Counted from the stretch's first letter, positions 1-8,808 are shown. The stretch: DNA of 35,498 bases from JBDRZD01 sp964623395 (GCA_964623395.1 CAZUSI010000005.1:1-35498); one strand, 5' to 3'. A program made the numbers and translations. Notes: a model not told the origin generated them from the sequence alone.

Positions 1-5
1 CACAT

Positions 6-176
6 TTAGATTTCACCTTTTCTAAACTTCTCTTGAATTTTTTTAATTTTCTTTGGTAAATTTTTCCTTAATAAATTTCCAAAATATAACCATTTAAGTT
101 TTTTTTCATTATCCCATTTTAAATATTCTTTAATCATTTTCTTATTTAAATAATAACTAAAACCCTTTTCTTTCAT
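6..176 (-). CDS. Small 56-aa protein downstream of nucleotidyltransferase (possible antitoxin-like partner)
   Basis: ATG at 176-174 and TAA at 8-6 give an uninterrupted 56-aa reading frame. It overlaps the 3' end of the nucleotidyltransferase gene by 20 nt, which fits translational coupling. The protein is basic and Lys/Leu/Trp-rich. It starts MKEKGFSYYLNKK, has a central EYLKWDNEKKLKWLYFGN segment that could form an amphipathic helix, and ends KFRKGEI. I see no signal peptide or membrane segment. Short helical proteins of this general kind are often encoded beside minimal nucleotidyltransferases, sometimes as toxin-antitoxin-like modules; the role here is inferred from that pairing only. It is short but supported by overlap, sense strand and composition like its neighbours. 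The first 5 bases of the window lie beyond its stop. Confidence 0.6.
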   Translation of the reverse strand: MKEKGFSYYLNKKMIKEYLKWDNEKKLKWLYFGNLLRKNLPKKIKKIQEKFRKGEI

Positions 177-657
177 AATTTAAAACTTTTCTCAAATTCT
201 CTACATCAAATTTGTCCTGTTTCCTTTTTGTTTTTGATTTTATAAAAATTAAATCATCAATCCCAATTACAGGAACTTTTTCATTAAAAATTTTAAAATA
301 TCTGGAATTTAATTTTAATTTTTCATAAGGTATTGGGGACCAGATTATAATATCAATTTCTGATAGAACTTCTTTCTCATTGTAAAAGGTTATAGCTTTT
401 AAATTCTTTTCCTTTATTAATTTCTTAAGAATCTTTAAATTTGTAAGTTCTAATGGGTTTAAAGGAATTTTCAATTTATATCCCCATTTTAAAAGTTCCT
501 TTATTATTTTTGAAATATTCTTTTTATTAAGTTTTACCATTATATCAATATCATAGGTCATTCTTGGAACTCCATAAAGATTAACTGCAAGACCACCTGT
601 TAGGATATAATCAATTTTTAAATCATTTAATCTTTTAAATATCTTGGGGTAATCCAT
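157..657 (-). CDS. Minimal nucleotidyltransferase (Pol beta fold, DUF6036/AbiEii-like)
   Basis: The 166-aa protein carries the signature of a Pol-beta-fold nucleotidyltransferase. A glycine pair at residues 21-22 (TGGLAVNLYG) is followed by the DxD pair D36/D38 in TYDIDIMV, and a third acidic residue lies at D102 in SEIDIII. Such proteins move NMP groups to RNA, protein or small molecules; related AbiEii/MenT proteins act as toxins, but this does not prove toxin activity here. The ATG start lies 6 nt after the stop of the polysaccharide kinase gene, so it is probably cotranscribed with it, and its 3' end overlaps a 56-aa ORF. It is a single domain with no fused HEPN or substrate domain. The fold assignment is fairly secure; the substrate is unknown. 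Confidence 0.75.
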   Translation of the reverse strand: MDYPKIFKRLNDLKIDYILTGGLAVNLYGVPRMTYDIDIMVKLNKKNISKIIKELLKWGYKLKIPLNPLELTNLKILKKLIKEKNLKAITFYNEKEVLSEIDIIIWSPIPYEKLKLNSRYFKIFNEKVPVIGIDDLIFIKSKTKRKQDKFDVENLRKVLNYERKGF

Positions 658-663
658 AAAAGA

Positions 664-3045
664 TTATTCCCTCTTATAGTATTTTGAATAGTATTTGTAA
701 TACTTATAATAGTAATAAGCTCCTCTTTTAATTGGAACAAAATTAAATACTGCACCTATTAGATCACCACCTGAATTTTTAATTAAATCAAGAGATTGAA
801 GAAATGTATCAAAATGGGTATATGAATATCTTAAAACAATTATTACTCCATCAGTTTTTCTTATTATTGAAAGGGGATCAGAAAATAAAAGTATTGGAAT
901 ACCATCAATTAATACATAATCAAAATCTTCTTTCAATTCCTTTAAAAATTCTTCAAATTTTTTTGATTCAAAATAAATTCCTGGATTTGGGGGCACTTTA
1001 CCTGTTGAAATTAAATATAAATTTTCATCAATTTTATTTAAAATAGAAGACAAATCCATATTCTCAACTAAGTAATCAAAAATTCCTTTATTTATTTTTA
1101 AATCAAACATTTTTTCCATTTCTCTTTTTCTATAATCAGTATTTACAATAACAACTTTTTTACCAAAATCCTTCAAAACTTTTCCAAGATTTAATGTTAT
1201 AAATGTTTTGCCTTCAGATGGAGTTCCTGATGTTATATATATTAACTTATACTTTTTTTCAGGATTAACAAAATTCAAATTAAAGGAAAGTTTTTTAAAA
1301 TCTTCATAAACTATGCTATCTTTCTCAAGAATTTTTAAGCTTGGAGTTTTTTTATTCAAAAAATCAAAAAAGAAATTGTTTTTTTCATTTGCATCTGGAA
1401 TTAAACCAAGAAGTGTAATTTTATCTTTTAATATTTCAGTATCCTTAATTCTCGGATCAAAATATTCAATTATAAATATTATTAAAAGGGAAAGAAAAAT
1501 TGAAATGAAAAAGGAAAATATTAAAATTAAAGATGTATTTCTCTTATTTACAGGAACAGAGGAAAGAGTTGGTGGATTTACTATTTTTAAATCAGGTGTT
1601 ATTCCTGCCTCCTGTATCTTTATCTCTTCCAATTTCTCTGCAAAAAAGGAATATAGTTTTTCAATTCTTTCCTTTTCCTTTTCAAGTTTTGCAAGAAGAA
1701 TTTCTTCTTGTGGAATTTCCTTTAATTTTTCTGAAAGATTTTGAATTTGCTCCTCTATCCCTTTTTTTTCAATCTTTATTGATTCCATCCTTTTTGAAAT
1801 TTCTTCTTTCATACCTTCCCTTAATGCAGAAAGTTTTGAAAAAATTTCTTTTATCTTTGGATGTTCAAATGAATACTCTTTCTTATAACTCCTATATTCT
1901 GTTTCAATTTCAATTAAATCTGTATAATATTTTTGAAGAATTGGATCATCAAGAACTGCTACCATAAAATTTGGGATTTCATCACTTATAATTTCCCCTT
2001 TTGAAATTTTTTCATTAAAATCTCCAAATAATTTTTCTTTTAACAAAATCTTCTCTTTTTTTGATTCAAGTTCTGAAATCCTTGATATTAAACTTTGTGT
2101 TTTTGCTTGAAGATTAACAATTTTTTCCCTTTCCTTAAATTTTCTAATTTCATTTTCAATTGAATCAAGTTTTGAAGAATAAAGGGAAAGTTGAGATTCT
2201 ATAAATTCTCTTGACTTTACATATCCTCTTGTTTTTTCCAAAACATCATATTTTAAAATAAAATCTGATAAACATTTTGCTATTCTAAAAGCATCGTAAG
2301 GATTCCCCCAATATAAATTAATTCTCATTATACCAAGAAGATTTAGTGATGGGGAAAGTTCTCCTGCAGTAATCAAATCTTTTGAAATTATTTCACCTGA
2401 ATAAGGAATCCCTGAAAAAACTTCTTTTTCTAAGGTCTTTGTTTCAAGAACCTTTATATTTATTGAATTTCTAATTGCAAGAGAAATTTTATCAATTGGA
2501 TAAAAGGATATTTTGAAATTCTTTTCTGGTTTTTCAAGAATTTTAAATTCAACAGGTCCTATATCAAAATATTCACTTATTTTTCCCTTACCAATAATTT
2601 TACCATCCTTATCCTTAACTTCAAAATTTTTTTCATCAATAAATTCAATAAAATATGGACCCAAATAGGAATTATATTCTTCTTTTATTCTTGAATCTAT
2701 CTTTAAATTTTTAACATCTTCAATTTTTAAATAAAGGTCAAAGGAATCTGCTATTTTTTTAGCAATTTCAACATCCATAATATTTGATATAACCCTTTGA
2801 AGGGTAGGGACAATTTGAGAAATGGGGGAATAATAGGGGGTTCTTTCAGAAAATATATCTTCTCGTCCCCTTTCCTTTGATATTCCAATTTCAAAACTTG
2901 CTTTATAAATTGGAATATAAGGTTTTCTAAAATGATATATTAAAAGAAAGATAAAGGAAAGTAAAAAAATTAGAAAAAATAAATTTAATCTTCTAAAAAA
3001 TAAATTTAAAAAATATTTTAAAGTGAAAAATTCTTCTTTTCTCAA
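664..3045 (-). CDS. Polysaccharide co-polymerase fused to BY-kinase (Wzc/CapAB type)
   Basis: This 793-aa inner-membrane protein controls export and chain length of surface polysaccharide by cycles of tyrosine autophosphorylation (family knowledge). Visible parts in order: TM1 about residues 20-38; a Wzz-like periplasmic domain; coiled coil about 285-475; a proline-containing stretch NPPTLSSVP at 490-498; TM2 about 504-528; and a cytoplasmic kinase. The kinase has Walker A SGTPSEGKTF (K613), Walker A' VVIVNTDYRK (D637) and Walker B YVLIDG (D714). The last 17 residues hold ten tyrosines in clusters, the usual autophosphorylation tail. The start is TTG at 3045; no in-frame ATG occurs before residue 89, and TTG keeps TM1. 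It begins 4 nt after the barrel/TPR gene. Full length, no missing catalytic motif. Confidence 0.9.
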   Translation of the reverse strand: MRKEEFFTLKYFLNLFFRRLNLFFLIFLLSFIFLLIYHFRKPYIPIYKASFEIGISKERGREDIFSERTPYYSPISQIVPTLQRVISNIMDVEIAKKIADSFDLYLKIEDVKNLKIDSRIKEEYNSYLGPYFIEFIDEKNFEVKDKDGKIIGKGKISEYFDIGPVEFKILEKPEKNFKISFYPIDKISLAIRNSINIKVLETKTLEKEVFSGIPYSGEIISKDLITAGELSPSLNLLGIMRINLYWGNPYDAFRIAKCLSDFILKYDVLEKTRGYVKSREFIESQLSLYSSKLDSIENEIRKFKEREKIVNLQAKTQSLISRISELESKKEKILLKEKLFGDFNEKISKGEIISDEIPNFMVAVLDDPILQKYYTDLIEIETEYRSYKKEYSFEHPKIKEIFSKLSALREGMKEEISKRMESIKIEKKGIEEQIQNLSEKLKEIPQEEILLAKLEKEKERIEKLYSFFAEKLEEIKIQEAGITPDLKIVNPPTLSSVPVNKRNTSLILIFSFFISIFLSLLIIFIIEYFDPRIKDTEILKDKITLLGLIPDANEKNNFFFDFLNKKTPSLKILEKDSIVYEDFKKLSFNLNFVNPEKKYKLIYITSGTPSEGKTFITLNLGKVLKDFGKKVVIVNTDYRKREMEKMFDLKINKGIFDYLVENMDLSSILNKIDENLYLISTGKVPPNPGIYFESKKFEEFLKELKEDFDYVLIDGIPILLFSDPLSIIRKTDGVIIVLRYSYTHFDTFLQSLDLIKNSGGDLIGAVFNFVPIKRGAYYYYKYYKYYSKYYKRE

Positions 3046-3049
3046 AATA

Positions 3050-4642
3050 TTATTTCTCTAAAAGTTTTAATCTTTTTTCGGTTTTATCAAGGTATTCTTT
3101 TGCCTTTGCATTATTTGGATCAATTGCAAGAATTTTTTGTAAAATTTCCTTTGCTTTTTTATAATTCTTATTGTTATATTCTGAAATTGCAGTATTTAAC
3201 ATCTTTTCTATATCTTCTTTTGTATAAGTGGGCTTTTCAACTTTTTTCTCTGGTGCAGGTTTTTTCTCAACTACTTTTGGTCTTACCATTTTTTCAGAAA
3301 GCTCGCTTATTTTTGCCTTTGCCTCTTCATTTTCAGGGTCAATTTTTAAAACTTCCTGCCAGGAAGATATTGCACCTTGAAAATTTCCTCTTTTTTCATA
3401 ATCAATTGCTTTTGCCTTAAAACTTTCTATTTTTGTATTAAACTCATTTAAAAAGCTTTCATATTCATATTTAAGATTAGGATAATTGGGAAATGTATTT
3501 AAAGCAAGTTCATAATTTCTTTTTGCTTCAATATAATTACCTTTTTCCTTATATTCCCTTGCATTTTTAATATACCTTTCACAAGTTTCCTTTCTTAAAA
3601 CAAGAGGTTTCAAATATATCCTTGCAAGGAAGATTTCTTTTTCTTTTGAAATATTTAATCTTGCAGTTATTTCTTTATACCCTTCCTTTTCTATTTTTAC
3701 AAGATAATTTCCTGGCATAATTTCTTTCCCTGTAATTCCTTTATCATCAGTATAAATTGGAAGCATTCCTGTCTCTAAGAATGTTATTTTAACCCCTTTA
3801 ATTGGAACTTTAATTTCCTCATCATAAATTTCAAATTTAACATATACAGGTAAAGGTTTTGGAGGTGCTATACCTGAATTTATACTTAAACTTGCTGTTA
3901 ACCTTGGTGATAAAGGATATGTTTTTGAACCCCAAAATATATGTTCTAATTTATTTGTTTGAATTGTAAATTGAAATATATCTTTTTCAAATTTTATACC
4001 AAAATTGAAATCCCTTCCATCTGCCTCTAAGATTGCTGATAAATAATTTGTTATAAGAAATTTTATTCCACCAAAAATACCAAATGTATAGTCATGAAAA
4101 TCCTTTGAAAATATATCAAGATTTAAATATTTGCTTCTTGGTCCATAACCTATAAATTCCCCCCTTCCAATCCCTGCATTTATTATAAACCTTTCACCAA
4201 TTTTTTTTGTAGAAACTAAATAAAGGGAAAGAATTTCAGGATTTCTATGTTCGTAATTCTCATCCTTAAATCCACCTTCAGGTGGCTCGCCTCCAGCAGG
4301 ATTTATATATTTTTTATAAGTTATATTCCTTATTCCCATTGCAATAGCAGGAATGTTTCTAATTTCATCAATTATTTGATAGGAAAGATCAAGACCTATT
4401 TCCCTTAAAGTGTATATCTTTAAAGTAGCAGAATATTTACTGTTAAATATTCCTTGAATAAATAGATCAAAATCATAGGGATGGGGTTCAAATTTTTCTT
4501 CTAAATTTCTTAAAGCAAAGGATGTTGTAAAACCACCTTCCCAAAAATTAAGAAGCTTGGGAAAATAGGCAGTTGGTGTTTCAATTAAAGTATTTGAGGA
4601 AATTAATTGGGATAATAAAATTTTTAAAATTAAATTACACAT
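3050..4642 (-). CDS. Outer-membrane barrel / PEGA-like / TPR fusion protein next to polysaccharide kinase
   Basis: The 530-aa protein looks modular. After a short hydrophobic N-terminus, residues about 20-260 alternate aromatic and polar residues as beta-barrel strands do, with motifs such as IETPTAYFPK and GRGEFIGYGPRS that recall YjbH-like exopolysaccharide barrels. Residues about 263-345 resemble a PEGA/carboxypeptidase-regulatory beta-sandwich (PGNYLVKIEKEGYKEI). TPR-like helices follow at about 353-450 and 481-525, with a Pro/Lys linker between. The ATG has a strong Shine-Dalgarno (AAGGAGG) and a perfect-consensus promoter upstream. The kinase gene follows after 4 nt. I infer a role in export or anchoring of the polysaccharide. 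Domain identities come from reading patterns only; the barrel is the least certain. Confidence 0.6.
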   Translation of the reverse strand: MCNLILKILLSQLISSNTLIETPTAYFPKLLNFWEGGFTTSFALRNLEEKFEPHPYDFDLFIQGIFNSKYSATLKIYTLREIGLDLSYQIIDEIRNIPAIAMGIRNITYKKYINPAGGEPPEGGFKDENYEHRNPEILSLYLVSTKKIGERFIINAGIGRGEFIGYGPRSKYLNLDIFSKDFHDYTFGIFGGIKFLITNYLSAILEADGRDFNFGIKFEKDIFQFTIQTNKLEHIFWGSKTYPLSPRLTASLSINSGIAPPKPLPVYVKFEIYDEEIKVPIKGVKITFLETGMLPIYTDDKGITGKEIMPGNYLVKIEKEGYKEITARLNISKEKEIFLARIYLKPLVLRKETCERYIKNAREYKEKGNYIEAKRNYELALNTFPNYPNLKYEYESFLNEFNTKIESFKAKAIDYEKRGNFQGAISSWQEVLKIDPENEEAKAKISELSEKMVRPKVVEKKPAPEKKVEKPTYTKEDIEKMLNTAISEYNNKNYKKAKEILQKILAIDPNNAKAKEYLDKTEKRLKLLEK

Positions 4643-4667
4643 TTTTACCTCCTTTTAAAGTTTTTAA

Positions 4668-4696
4668 ATTATAAAAAAAAATTAATTTTTTGTCAA
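4668..4696 (-). promoter_or_regulatory. Perfect-consensus sigma-70-type promoter
   Basis: On the minus strand, TTGACA (4696-4691) and TATAAT (4673-4668) are separated by exactly 17 nt. The predicted start is near 4661, giving a leader of about 19 nt that contains the AAGGAGG ribosome site of the 530-aa gene starting at 4642. The promoter lies in the 60-nt space after the 904-aa gene, so it would start a separate unit of barrel/TPR protein, kinase, nucleotidyltransferase and small ORF. Confidence 0.85.
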
Positions 4697-4702
4697 GTTT
4701 CT

Positions 4703-7417
4703 TTAAATTTTTAAAATCTTAAAAATATACTCTTTATCAATAAAAATTCTTAAAAAATAAACCCCTTTACTTTTATTTTTTAAAATATCAAAAGAATAAT
4801 TTCCCTTTTTTAAATTACCCTTTAAACTAAAAACTTCTCTTCCTAAAACATCAAAAACTTTTATTGAAACAAATTTTTCATAAGGTAATGAAATTTTTAA
4901 ATATTCCTTTTTAATTTCAATTAAAGGTAAATTTCTTTCATATTTTTCATCAGCTCTTACATATCTTATTATTATTTGAGGTAAAAAGGATGGGTTTCCA
5001 AAAATATCTTTTATTGTAATACTATCAGGATAAATTGTATCACCTGAAGATACATTTGGATAACCGGAAGAAGAAGAAGGATGAATGTATAAAATTGAAT
5101 CAGATAACCATTCTATTATTTGAACCTCACCATTTCCAGAAAGCCATGAATGGTTATTTGAAAGTTTTAAAATTAAATCTATATTTGATGAATTTATAAA
5201 TGGTTTATTTGTTTTTTCATCAAATTTTAGAATAAAATGGTCAAAAGGAGAATTTGGTGAATTTCCATAAGGATAATAATCAAAAAATATTGCTTCATAA
5301 ATAAAGGGGGATTTTAAATCATAAGAACCCTGTAAATAAACTATTGTATCACAAACATTTTGATTTAAATCCTTTATCTTTGTATGAATATGAATAGAAT
5401 CAGAAGGGAAAAATGAAGGTAAACCATTTCCTGTGAATGTTATACATAATGTTGATTCATTCTTCCATACTATTTCATTTATTAAAACATTTTGATTCTG
5501 CCAACTTTTACCAATTAAATCAAAATATATTTCAAGACTTTCTGGTGAAAGAAAGGGTGTATTTGTCTTTTCTGAAAATAAAAAATAAAGGGTATCATCA
5601 TAATCTATTCCATTCTCTTTAAAAATCCCATCAGATAAAATTGAATAAACTTTTGGTGGATAAATATCATCATAAGAGCCAGTAATTAAAATTTCACCAA
5701 AACCTTTATTCCCCCATATATCCTTTACATTTTCTGAAAGTTTTAAAGTATCACCTGGATATGGAATATCAGGTCTTATAGGTCCCATAAATATTAAAAG
5801 TGTTTCCCTTTCCCCTTTCCATTTTATTGAATCAAAAGGAGAAAATTTTTTATTACCAGAAAGTATAAAGAGGGAATCTATGTTTAAGGGAGTTATTATT
5901 AAAGAAGTATCTATTTTTTCAGAAAAAACAATTTCAATATAATCATCTTCTTCATAACCATTCTGCTGGTTTCCTCCATCTTTTGCCTTTGCAGAAATTA
6001 TATAAGGACCTATTGTATCTATTTCATATTCTATTTTTATTTCATCAATAAAGGGTCTTTTTGAAATTGTATCATTTAAATAAAATTCAACTCTATATTG
6101 TATATATTTATCACCCGGTTTACAGGAAGGATAATTTAATATTGAATCACCCTGGTTAACTGGAATGCATTCTTCCCATGGGGTTGCATTTGCCATTGAA
6201 GGAACTTTATCAGTTCTTACTTTAATTTTAATATTTGAATAGGGTGTTATTGAATCTATAAAGAAAATTCTTCCCCATAAAATCCCACCATTTATACTTT
6301 CTGGAAGTGCTTCAAAAACTGACGATTCAATATAGGAAAAGGAAGCCCAATAATTTTTATAAACAAATGGGCTATCAGCCCTTAAAGTTAAAAATACACT
6401 ATAATCATCAGTTTCAACAATACTATTTGCCTTTTTGTTTTGTGGAAAAATAAAAATTGTATCCCATTTATCTCCTTTTTTAAAGGATTTTAAAATATAT
6501 TTTTCATCAAGGATTAAAAATATACCTGATTTTCCTGTATATATATCTGTTGTTAATAGATTAAAATCAACAGTTAAAGAATCTGGAAATTTTATTCCTT
6601 TATTAAAGGACCTAAAAATTTTTGTGCATCCTTCTGAAATTGCATAAATTATTGAATCTTCATCCTCACAAATCTTTTTAACATAATTTCCTTCAAATGT
6701 ATCAGCATCTAAAACAAAATTTGAAATATCTTCATCTAAGGAATAATGAAGATAAATATTTTTTGTAATTGCTAAAAGTTTATTATCTTTTGTTTTAAAA
6801 ATATAGGAGTAGGTACCATAGGCATAAGGAAGGTTTAATGAATTAAAATTGCCAGATATGCTTGTATTCCAATATATTCTATCATATCTATAAGAAGAAA
6901 AATAGTATCTATAAGTGTAAAAAGAAAAGAGAAAATTTGTTATATCAAATTCATCTGTATATCGATATGTCCAATTTGAGGAATTTATTAATTTATAATA
7001 ATAAGAACCCCTTCCCCATGGGTCCTGTCCCCATACAAAATAGTAATTTTCATTCCTTCCAATACCATTTATAACTGCACAATAAGGATGTTTGAAAAAT
7101 ATTTCTAAATTTTCATTTAATAAATTATATTTGAATATTTTTGAGGTATCAGGGGATGGAAAATTTTCGGAAATATAAATTGAATTGTCTTCTTTAATAT
7201 AATTTAAATTTTTTATTTCTCCATATCCAAAATTACTCAAATCAATCTTTTTATAAAATCCACCTATTCCAGGTTTTAATTTTCCCTTTGGTGCTTTTAC
7301 ATCTATTTTATATCCTTTAAAATATTTTGTTGAATCTTGCCAAATTTCTTGCCCCCCTCCATTTTCCCAATTTGTTTGTATCCAAAAAAGTGAAAATATA
7401 AAAATATTAAAAATCAT
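4703..7417 (-). CDS. Large secreted protein with three Ig-like repeats and T9SS-type C-terminal sorting domain
   Basis: The 904-aa protein begins with a hydrophobic stretch (MIFNIFIFSLFW) that can serve as a signal peptide. Residues about 40-460 have a beta-rich pattern, perhaps a propeller. Three similar modules of about 115 residues follow at roughly 468, 584 and 700; each starts with an xPxIxxA-like strand and carries an xFSEK or FDEK motif (IEIVFSEK, LYFLFSEK, ILKFDEK), as in bacterial SbsA/Big-type Ig-like domains. The end (about 822-904) is a classic type-IX-like sorting tail: VSIKVFDVLGREVFSL, then SKGVYFLRI and a basic hydrophobic finish. It overlaps the upstream dehydrogenase gene by 4 nt (ATGA). 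Known role of the tail: export through the outer membrane and surface anchoring. The function of the body is unknown. Confidence 0.75.
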   Translation of the reverse strand: MIFNIFIFSLFWIQTNWENGGGQEIWQDSTKYFKGYKIDVKAPKGKLKPGIGGFYKKIDLSNFGYGEIKNLNYIKEDNSIYISENFPSPDTSKIFKYNLLNENLEIFFKHPYCAVINGIGRNENYYFVWGQDPWGRGSYYYKLINSSNWTYRYTDEFDITNFLFSFYTYRYYFSSYRYDRIYWNTSISGNFNSLNLPYAYGTYSYIFKTKDNKLLAITKNIYLHYSLDEDISNFVLDADTFEGNYVKKICEDEDSIIYAISEGCTKIFRSFNKGIKFPDSLTVDFNLLTTDIYTGKSGIFLILDEKYILKSFKKGDKWDTIFIFPQNKKANSIVETDDYSVFLTLRADSPFVYKNYWASFSYIESSVFEALPESINGGILWGRIFFIDSITPYSNIKIKVRTDKVPSMANATPWEECIPVNQGDSILNYPSCKPGDKYIQYRVEFYLNDTISKRPFIDEIKIEYEIDTIGPYIISAKAKDGGNQQNGYEEDDYIEIVFSEKIDTSLIITPLNIDSLFILSGNKKFSPFDSIKWKGERETLLIFMGPIRPDIPYPGDTLKLSENVKDIWGNKGFGEILITGSYDDIYPPKVYSILSDGIFKENGIDYDDTLYFLFSEKTNTPFLSPESLEIYFDLIGKSWQNQNVLINEIVWKNESTLCITFTGNGLPSFFPSDSIHIHTKIKDLNQNVCDTIVYLQGSYDLKSPFIYEAIFFDYYPYGNSPNSPFDHFILKFDEKTNKPFINSSNIDLILKLSNNHSWLSGNGEVQIIEWLSDSILYIHPSSSSGYPNVSSGDTIYPDSITIKDIFGNPSFLPQIIIRYVRADEKYERNLPLIEIKKEYLKISLPYEKFVSIKVFDVLGREVFSLKGNLKKGNYSFDILKNKSKGVYFLRIFIDKEYIFKILKI

Positions 7418-8727
7418 GGTGCGCCAAGTTTATAAATTTTACTGGATTTTACATCTTTAAAGAAACCTCTTGCATCAAATATTATTTTTGAATTGTTTAA
7501 AATTATTTCCCTTTTAAAAATTGAATGGTCAGTTAAAATAACTGAAATGTCATATTTTCTAATTGTTTCTGGAGAAAATTTTAAAGATTTTAATTTTTTA
7601 TTTTTTAAATTTATTTCAGGAATATATGGGTCTATATAAGAAATTTTTTTAACTTTATCAAATAAAAGTTCCATAACCTTTAAACTTGGCGAATGCCTTG
7701 TGTCACCAACATCCCTTTTAAAGGCAACACCAAAAATTAAAACTTTTGCATTTTTTGATAAAATATCATTCTCATTTAAAATTGATAAAATTCTTTGAGA
7801 TGTATAATAGGGCATTGATTCATTTATCCTTGCAGCAAGATTTATAAATTCAAGGGGGGTATCATATTCCCATGCTTTATAAGAAAGATAATAAGGGTCA
7901 ACAGGAATGCAATGACCTCCAACACCAGGTCCTGGGTAAAAGGGCATAAAGCCAAAGGGTTTTGTGCTTGCAGCAGATATTACTTCCCATATATCTATTT
8001 TCATCCTTTCACATAAAATTGCAAGTTCATTAACAAGGGCAATATTTACATTTCTAAAAATGTTTTCAAGAAGTTTTGTTATCTCAGCAACTTTTGGTGA
8101 TGATACAGGAAAGACCCTATTTGTTATATTTGAATATATTTCCTTTATAAGTTCAAGTGATTTTTTACTAACTCCAGAAACAACAGCAGGTGTGTTATCT
8201 ATTTTAAAGATTTTGTCTCCAGGATTTACCCTTTCAGGAACAAATCCCAAATAAAAATTTTTACCTTCTTTAAAATTTTCATCCTCTAAAATCTTCAAGA
8301 TTATTTTTTCAGTTGTCTCAGGAAATGTTGTGCTTTTTAAAATTATTATTTGACCGTCTTTTCTATTATTTTTTATTTTTTCAGTTGCAGAAATTACATA
8401 ACTTAAATCAGGAACTTTATTTTCATTAACAGGTGTTGGAACACATATAAAGATGCAATCTGCTTTTTTTAAAATTTTCTCATCATAAAAAGCTCTAAAT
8501 ATACCCTTTTTTAAAGAATTTTTTATAATTTCTTCATTCACATCTTCAACATAAATTTTTCCACTGTTTAGCATTTTTACCCTTTCTTTTGATATATCAT
8601 AACCTATAACCTTAAATCCTTTTTTAAGAAGAACTTCGGCAAGGGGAAGACCAACATAACCAAGCCCCATTATACAAAAAACTATTTCCCTATTTTTTAT
8701 TTTTTCTTTTAAAATTTTTATATCCAT
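7414..8727 (-). CDS. UDP-N-acetylhexosamine 6-dehydrogenase family (UDP-glucose/GDP-mannose dehydrogenase)
   Basis: The 437-aa enzyme oxidises the C6 alcohol of a nucleotide sugar to a uronic acid with 2 NAD+, supplying surface polysaccharide. The Rossmann glycine motif GLGYVG lies at residues 21-26. The catalytic cysteine is C273 in PGVGGHCIPVDPYYL, a form typical of the UDP-GlcNAc/UDP-ManNAc branch (WbpA, WecC) rather than UDP-glucose dehydrogenases. The C-terminal UDP-binding domain has the FGVAFKRDVGDTRHSP motif. Length is normal for the family. No Shine-Dalgarno precedes the ATG; a TATAAT box lies only 8 nt upstream, so translation may be leaderless. The downstream secreted-protein gene overlaps by ATGA. 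Exact substrate is not proven. Confidence 0.9.
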   Translation of the reverse strand: MDIKILKEKIKNREIVFCIMGLGYVGLPLAEVLLKKGFKVIGYDISKERVKMLNSGKIYVEDVNEEIIKNSLKKGIFRAFYDEKILKKADCIFICVPTPVNENKVPDLSYVISATEKIKNNRKDGQIIILKSTTFPETTEKIILKILEDENFKEGKNFYLGFVPERVNPGDKIFKIDNTPAVVSGVSKKSLELIKEIYSNITNRVFPVSSPKVAEITKLLENIFRNVNIALVNELAILCERMKIDIWEVISAASTKPFGFMPFYPGPGVGGHCIPVDPYYLSYKAWEYDTPLEFINLAARINESMPYYTSQRILSILNENDILSKNAKVLIFGVAFKRDVGDTRHSPSLKVMELLFDKVKKISYIDPYIPEINLKNKKLKSLKFSPETIRKYDISVILTDHSIFKREIILNNSKIIFDARGFFKDVKSSKIYKLGAP

Positions 8728-8735
8728 AGTTTATA

Positions 8736-8741
8736 ATTATA
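8736..8741 (-). promoter_or_regulatory. Candidate -10 box for a leaderless transcript of the nucleotide-sugar dehydrogenase
   Basis: TATAAT on the minus strand ends 8 nt before the ATG at 8727. No good -35 element is seen at the usual distance. If used, transcription would start at or very near the start codon. The gene has no Shine-Dalgarno, which agrees. Confidence 0.45.
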
Positions 8742-8755
8742 AAGTAAATTGGATA

Positions 8756-8784
8756 TTGATTTTAAAATTTTTTATCCTTATAAT
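8756..8784 (+). promoter_or_regulatory. Sigma-70-type promoter of the glmL-to-pilT operon
   Basis: TTGATT (8756-8761) and TATAAT (8779-8784) are spaced by 17 nt. The predicted start is near 8791, leaving a leader of about 18 nt with AAAGAGG (8797-8803) as ribosome site 5 nt before the ATG at 8809. It lies in the 81-nt divergent space shared with the dehydrogenase gene. Confidence 0.75.
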
Positions 8785-8808
8785 TAAAAACTTAATAAAG
8801 AGGTTGTT

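Noticed and set aside
1313..1967. Two plus-strand frames of about 144 aa opposite the tyrosine kinase
   Set aside because: They overlap each other and are antisense to the coiled-coil region of a well-supported gene; low-complexity Phe/Leu/Ser content.
8728..8808. Sigma-54 (-24/-12) promoter, sought because rpoN is present
   Set aside because: No GG-N10-GC core is seen here or in the other intergenic spaces; sigma-70-type boxes fit better.
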